From: Novosphingobium sp. 18050
GTDB lineage: Bacteria > Pseudomonadota > Alphaproteobacteria > Sphingomonadales > Sphingomonadaceae
DNA length: 64,000 nucleotides
Assembly (NCBI RefSeq): GCF_902706195.1
Contig: NZ_CACSJO010000023.1
Span: 1-64,000 of the forward strand
Direction of reading: 5' to 3'
In this document: piece after piece, positions 61,266 to 64,000 of the stretch
Numbering within the stretch: position 1 is the stretch's first letter
Layout: every line of letters starts with the position of its first letter
Position numbers and translations under genes: made by a program
Notes under the pieces: generated by a model
Database searches by the model: none
What the model saw: only the letters and a program-made list of their open reading frames with translations
What the model was told of the DNA's origin: nothing

Positions 61266-62861
61266 TCACCGGGGCGGCAACTCCGTTAGATCGATGCGGC
61301 GCGATATCGCGATGGCCTCCAGAAACGCCTCGTCATGGCTGACGACCAGTATGGCGCCGTCGAATGCCGAGAGCCCCGCTTCAATTGCCGCGATGGAATC
61401 CAGATCGAGATGGTTGGTCGGCTCGTCGAGGATAAGCAGGTGCGGCGGCGCCGGGCTACCCAGGATGCAGGCAAGGCCTGCACGCAGCATCTGTCCGCCG
61501 CTGAGGGTGCTGACGTGTTGCAGCGCGGCGTCTGCTCTGAACTGGAACTTCGCGAGAGCGGAGCGGCAGGTGAAATCGTCGGTGCCCGGATTGAGGGTGT
61601 GGTAATTTTCCGCAATCGACCTTTCGGGATCGAGAATACCTGCTGTCTGATCAAGCATCGCAAAGCGCGCAGTGCGGCTGATTGTGCCGGACCATGGTTC
61701 GGCAATTCCGGCGACTAGCCCGAGCAACGTCGTTTTGCCGGATCCGTTCGGTCCGGCTATAGCCACGCGTTCCGGTCCCGTGATCGTCAGCGAGAGATCG
61801 CGCAGCACCGGCGATGCCGGGCCGTACCCGGCCGTGACACCCTGCAGGCTGAGGACGACCTTACCCGGCGGCAGCCCGGTCGGCGCGAGCGAGACCGCCA
61901 TAGTATCGAGCATCTCGATTTGCTCTCGCGCCAGAATGGCCGCCGCAGAGGCTTCGGCGCGCTGACGCTGGGCAAGCCGGGCATTCTCGCCGCTGCTGTT
62001 CTCGGCGTTGTTCTTGCGGGCACCGGCCAGAATGCGCGGCATGCCGCCGCGCGTGGCCTTGCGGCTGCCGACTGCGTCGCGGCGCTGTTTACGTTCGGCT
62101 GCGACCTGCACCTTGCGCTCTATCTCGCCCAGCTGCCGCTTCGCGACGTCCAGATCGCGGTGTGCGGAGTCCAGCTCGATTGCTTTCTGCGCACGGTAAT
62201 CGCTCCAGTTGCCGCCGTAGCGCGTGGCACCAAGCGAGGTCATTTCGACGATCGCATCCATCGTCTCAAGCAGTTCGCGGTCATGGCTGACGATGATGGC
62301 GCCGGCACGCCAGGAGCCGAGCAGTTCGAGCAGCGCACCGCGGCCGTCACGGTCGAGATTGTTGGAGGGTTCATCGAGCAAGAGGAAGTCTGGCTCTGCC
62401 AGCACCACTGCGGCCATGGCTGCGCGCGTTCGCTGACCGCCTGAGAGCGAGGCCAGCAGGCTATCGGCAGCCGCGTCTAGCCCCACCCGTGCCAGTGCAG
62501 ATGTCAGACGGGTCTCCAGCGTCCAGTCAGCATCCGTCAGTTCGTCGGGCGTCGCCTCGCCGGTCTCCGCCCTGCGCAGAACGGCAAGGTCGTTCGTGAG
62601 GCCGAAGAGATCGGCAATGGTTTCGCACGGGCCGACCTGCACGATCTGGCGCAGTACGGCGACGGTCCCGCGAACGACGACTTTCCCGTAGCTCGGTTCG
62701 CGCCTCCCGGCCAGCAGTTCGAGCAAGCTGGTCTTACCGACACCGTTGCGGCCCACAATGCCGACGCGCTCCGCATTGAAGGCGAGATTGAGAGAGGAGA
62801 AGACCGGCCGGCCTTCGGGTGTCGACCAGCCAAGGTCGAACGTCGTAATGGAAGCGGACAT
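61266..62861 (-). CDS. ABC-F ATPase with two nucleotide-binding domains
   Basis: 531 residues, no membrane segment. First Walker A GRNGVGKTS (about 37-45), signature LSGGQRTR, Walker B LLLDEPSNNLD; a charged linker with Lys/Arg/Glu; second Walker A GPNGSGKTT, signature LSGGQMLR, Walker B LILDEPTNHLD. ABC-F proteins act on ribosomes in translation or antibiotic protection. The linker is rich in Arg/Lys and Gln (about 220-310). It is separate from the sigma unit by 137 bp. Which ABC-F class it belongs to cannot be decided here. Confidence 0.93.
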   Translation of the reverse strand: MSASITTFDLGWSTPEGRPVFSSLNLAFNAERVGIVGRNGVGKTSLLELLAGRREPSYGKVVVRGTVAVLRQIVQVGPCETIADLFGLTNDLAVLRRAETGEATPDELTDADWTLETRLTSALARVGLDAAADSLLASLSGGQRTRAAMAAVVLAEPDFLLLDEPSNNLDRDGRGALLELLGSWRAGAIIVSHDRELLETMDAIVEMTSLGATRYGGNWSDYRAQKAIELDSAHRDLDVAKRQLGEIERKVQVAAERKQRRDAVGSRKATRGGMPRILAGARKNNAENSSGENARLAQRQRAEASAAAILAREQIEMLDTMAVSLAPTGLPPGKVVLSLQGVTAGYGPASPVLRDLSLTITGPERVAIAGPNGSGKTTLLGLVAGIAEPWSGTISRTARFAMLDQTAGILDPERSIAENYHTLNPGTDDFTCRSALAKFQFRADAALQHVSTLSGGQMLRAGLACILGSPAPPHLLILDEPTNHLDLDSIAAIEAGLSAFDGAILVVSHDEAFLEAIAISRRIDLTELPPR

Positions 62862-63102
62862 GATATGATTTTCCTGGCGGCAAAACGGATCGCATTGCTG
62901 TCAGTTCGAAATCACATCGGTGCGCAAATCCTCTTGCCGGTCGGTACGGCATCTTACGGTCCCTGATCTTGCTCCACAAGCCCCATTGCGCCGGTGCTTT
63001 TGCAACATCGATCGGTCCGCTTCCTTTTTAATGAGTGGATGGGACGAACCAGCGTCTGGCGCGTTACCTTTCGGGTCCACCGTTCAGGGCGAGGAAGCGC
63101 AT

Positions 63103-64000
63103 ATGACGACTGTTGCCGAGGTTATCGTGAAAACACTCGAAGCGGCGGGCGTGCGCCGTTGCTACGGTATCCCGGGCGACACGCTCAACCATGTCACCGA
63201 TGCGATCCGCACCAGTGGCATCCGCTGGGTCCATGTGCGCCACGAAGAGGCTGCCGGCTTTGCCGCCGGGGCCGAGGCCATGCTGACGGGCGAACTGGCC
63301 GCATGCGCCGGGTCGTGCGGGCCCGGCAGCCTGCATTTCATCAATGGCCTGTTCGAATCGCACCGCAACCGCGCGCCGGTAGTCCTGATCGCCAGTCAGA
63401 TCATCCGCGATGAACTGGGGTTCGATTTCCCACAGGAAGTGGATTTCAAGGCGGTCTATGCCTCCTGCAGCGTCTTCTGCGAGGAAATCCGCACGCCTGC
63501 ACAGGCCCGGCGAATGACGGCCATGGCCGCGCAGGCCGCATTGGCGAAGCGCGGTGTCGCCGTGCTGATCGTCCCGGCGGACGTGTCGAGCGCCAAGGCT
63601 CCGCCCGAGCCCGATTTCGCCGTCCACCGTGCGCAGCCGGTGGTGCGCCCCTCCGATGCGGAACTCGACAGTTTGGCAAGTGCTCTCAACGGCGGCAAGA
63701 AGGTGGCGATCTATGGCGGCTCGGGCTGCGAGCATGCGCATGACGCGGTCGTGGCGCTGGCGGCGCGGCTGCGCGCGCCGGTAGCCCGGACCTCGCGCGC
63801 CAAAGACTTTCTTGAGTATGACAACCCTTACGATGTCGGCATGACCGGGATATTCGGCAGCGAGTCCGGCTATCACGCGCTGATGGCCTGCGACGTACTG
63901 CTGTTGCTCGGCTGCGACTTCGCATGGCGGCAGTTTTATCCCGAAAAGGCAATCATTCTACAGGTCGACCTGGACGGTTCCCATCTGGGTCGCCGCCATC
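63103..64000 (+). CDS. poxB: Thiamine-diphosphate enzyme, PoxB-like (3' end outside window)
   Basis: The first 299 codons are in the window. GIPGDTLNHVTDAIR, the catalytic Glu E48 in VRHEEAAGFAAGAEA, CAGSCGPGSLHFINGLFESHRN and PVVLIASQI follow E. coli pyruvate:quinone oxidoreductase PoxB closely. It would oxidise pyruvate to acetate and CO2 with electrons to quinone. Acetolactate-synthase-like relatives share the fold, so the assignment rests on the N-terminal part only. The quinone- and membrane-binding C-terminal end is beyond the window. Divergent from the ABC-F gene across 241 bp in which I see no clear regulatory element. Confidence 0.82.
   Translation, partial: MTTVAEVIVKTLEAAGVRRCYGIPGDTLNHVTDAIRTSGIRWVHVRHEEAAGFAAGAEAMLTGELAACAGSCGPGSLHFINGLFESHRNRAPVVLIASQIIRDELGFDFPQEVDFKAVYASCSVFCEEIRTPAQARRMTAMAAQAALAKRGVAVLIVPADVSSAKAPPEPDFAVHRAQPVVRPSDAELDSLASALNGGKKVAIYGGSGCEHAHDAVVALAARLRAPVARTSRAKDFLEYDNPYDVGMTGIFGSESGYHALMACDVLLLLGCDFAWRQFYPEKAIILQVDLDGSHLGRRH

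Noticed and set aside
1..64000. CRISPR arrays, tRNA or rRNA genes, insertion sequences, prophage genes, riboswitches
   Set aside because: None was recognisable by reading; no transposase motif, spaced direct-repeat array or known RNA fold was seen.

Overview
The window looks like a chromosomal segment of a sphingomonad (Alphaproteobacteria; Novosphingobium or Sphingobium would fit). The signs are high GC, several TonB-dependent receptors with the sphingomonad-style EEIIVTAQK plug start, a FecI/FecR signalling set, many Rieske oxygenases, SDRs and acyl-CoA enzymes, and widespread ATGA/GTGA stop-start overlaps. I see no rRNA, tRNA, CRISPR array, insertion sequence or phage gene. Genus is an inference.

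Region 1 (1-6125): a minus-strand run of SDR, two small membrane proteins and a hybrid sensor kinase cut by the window edge, then a divergent PAS-PAS-histidine kinase-receiver protein.

Region 2 (6208-19815) is the most striking part. It reads as a near-complete locus for the plant sulfolipid head group sulfoquinovosyl-glycerol (SQGro). It holds a GH31 sulfoquinovosidase with visible sulfonate-binding residues, an SsuD-like flavin monooxygenase that would release sulfite from sulfoquinovose (SQ), an aldo/keto reductase that would turn 6-oxo-glucose into glucose, a LacI regulator, a TonB receptor, an MFS permease, a YeiH-family exporter that could remove sulfite or sulfate, and GlpD plus GlpK for the released glycerol. 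A near-identical 22-bp motif sits in both divergent promoter regions of the locus and is the best candidate for the LacI operator. No flavin reductase is visible.

Region 3 (19962-55239) is a large catabolic island. It has five single-component-looking Rieske oxygenase alpha subunits, a FadE34-like fused acyl-CoA dehydrogenase and a normal one, two enoyl-CoA hydratases, two acyl-CoA ligases, MaoC and TesB proteins, four SDRs, three VOC proteins, a metal-dependent amidohydrolase with a DUF2889 protein, an alpha-ketoacid-dehydrogenase-type E1alpha/E1beta/E2 set, ThuA, MFS, TonB and two TetR regulators. An 18-bp palindrome close to AAACARTCATGAYTGTTT occurs upstream of at least five of these transcription units and suggests one TetR regulon. 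The substrate is not evident; a polycyclic or isoprenoid carboxylic acid degraded through CoA thioesters is the best guess. A methyltransferase DNA-repair gene (ogt) sits inside the island.

Region 4 (55309-64000): a FecI-FecR-TonB receptor signalling unit followed by a Tat-exported PLP enzyme, then an ABC-F ATPase and the start of a PoxB-like thiamine-diphosphate enzyme cut by the window end.
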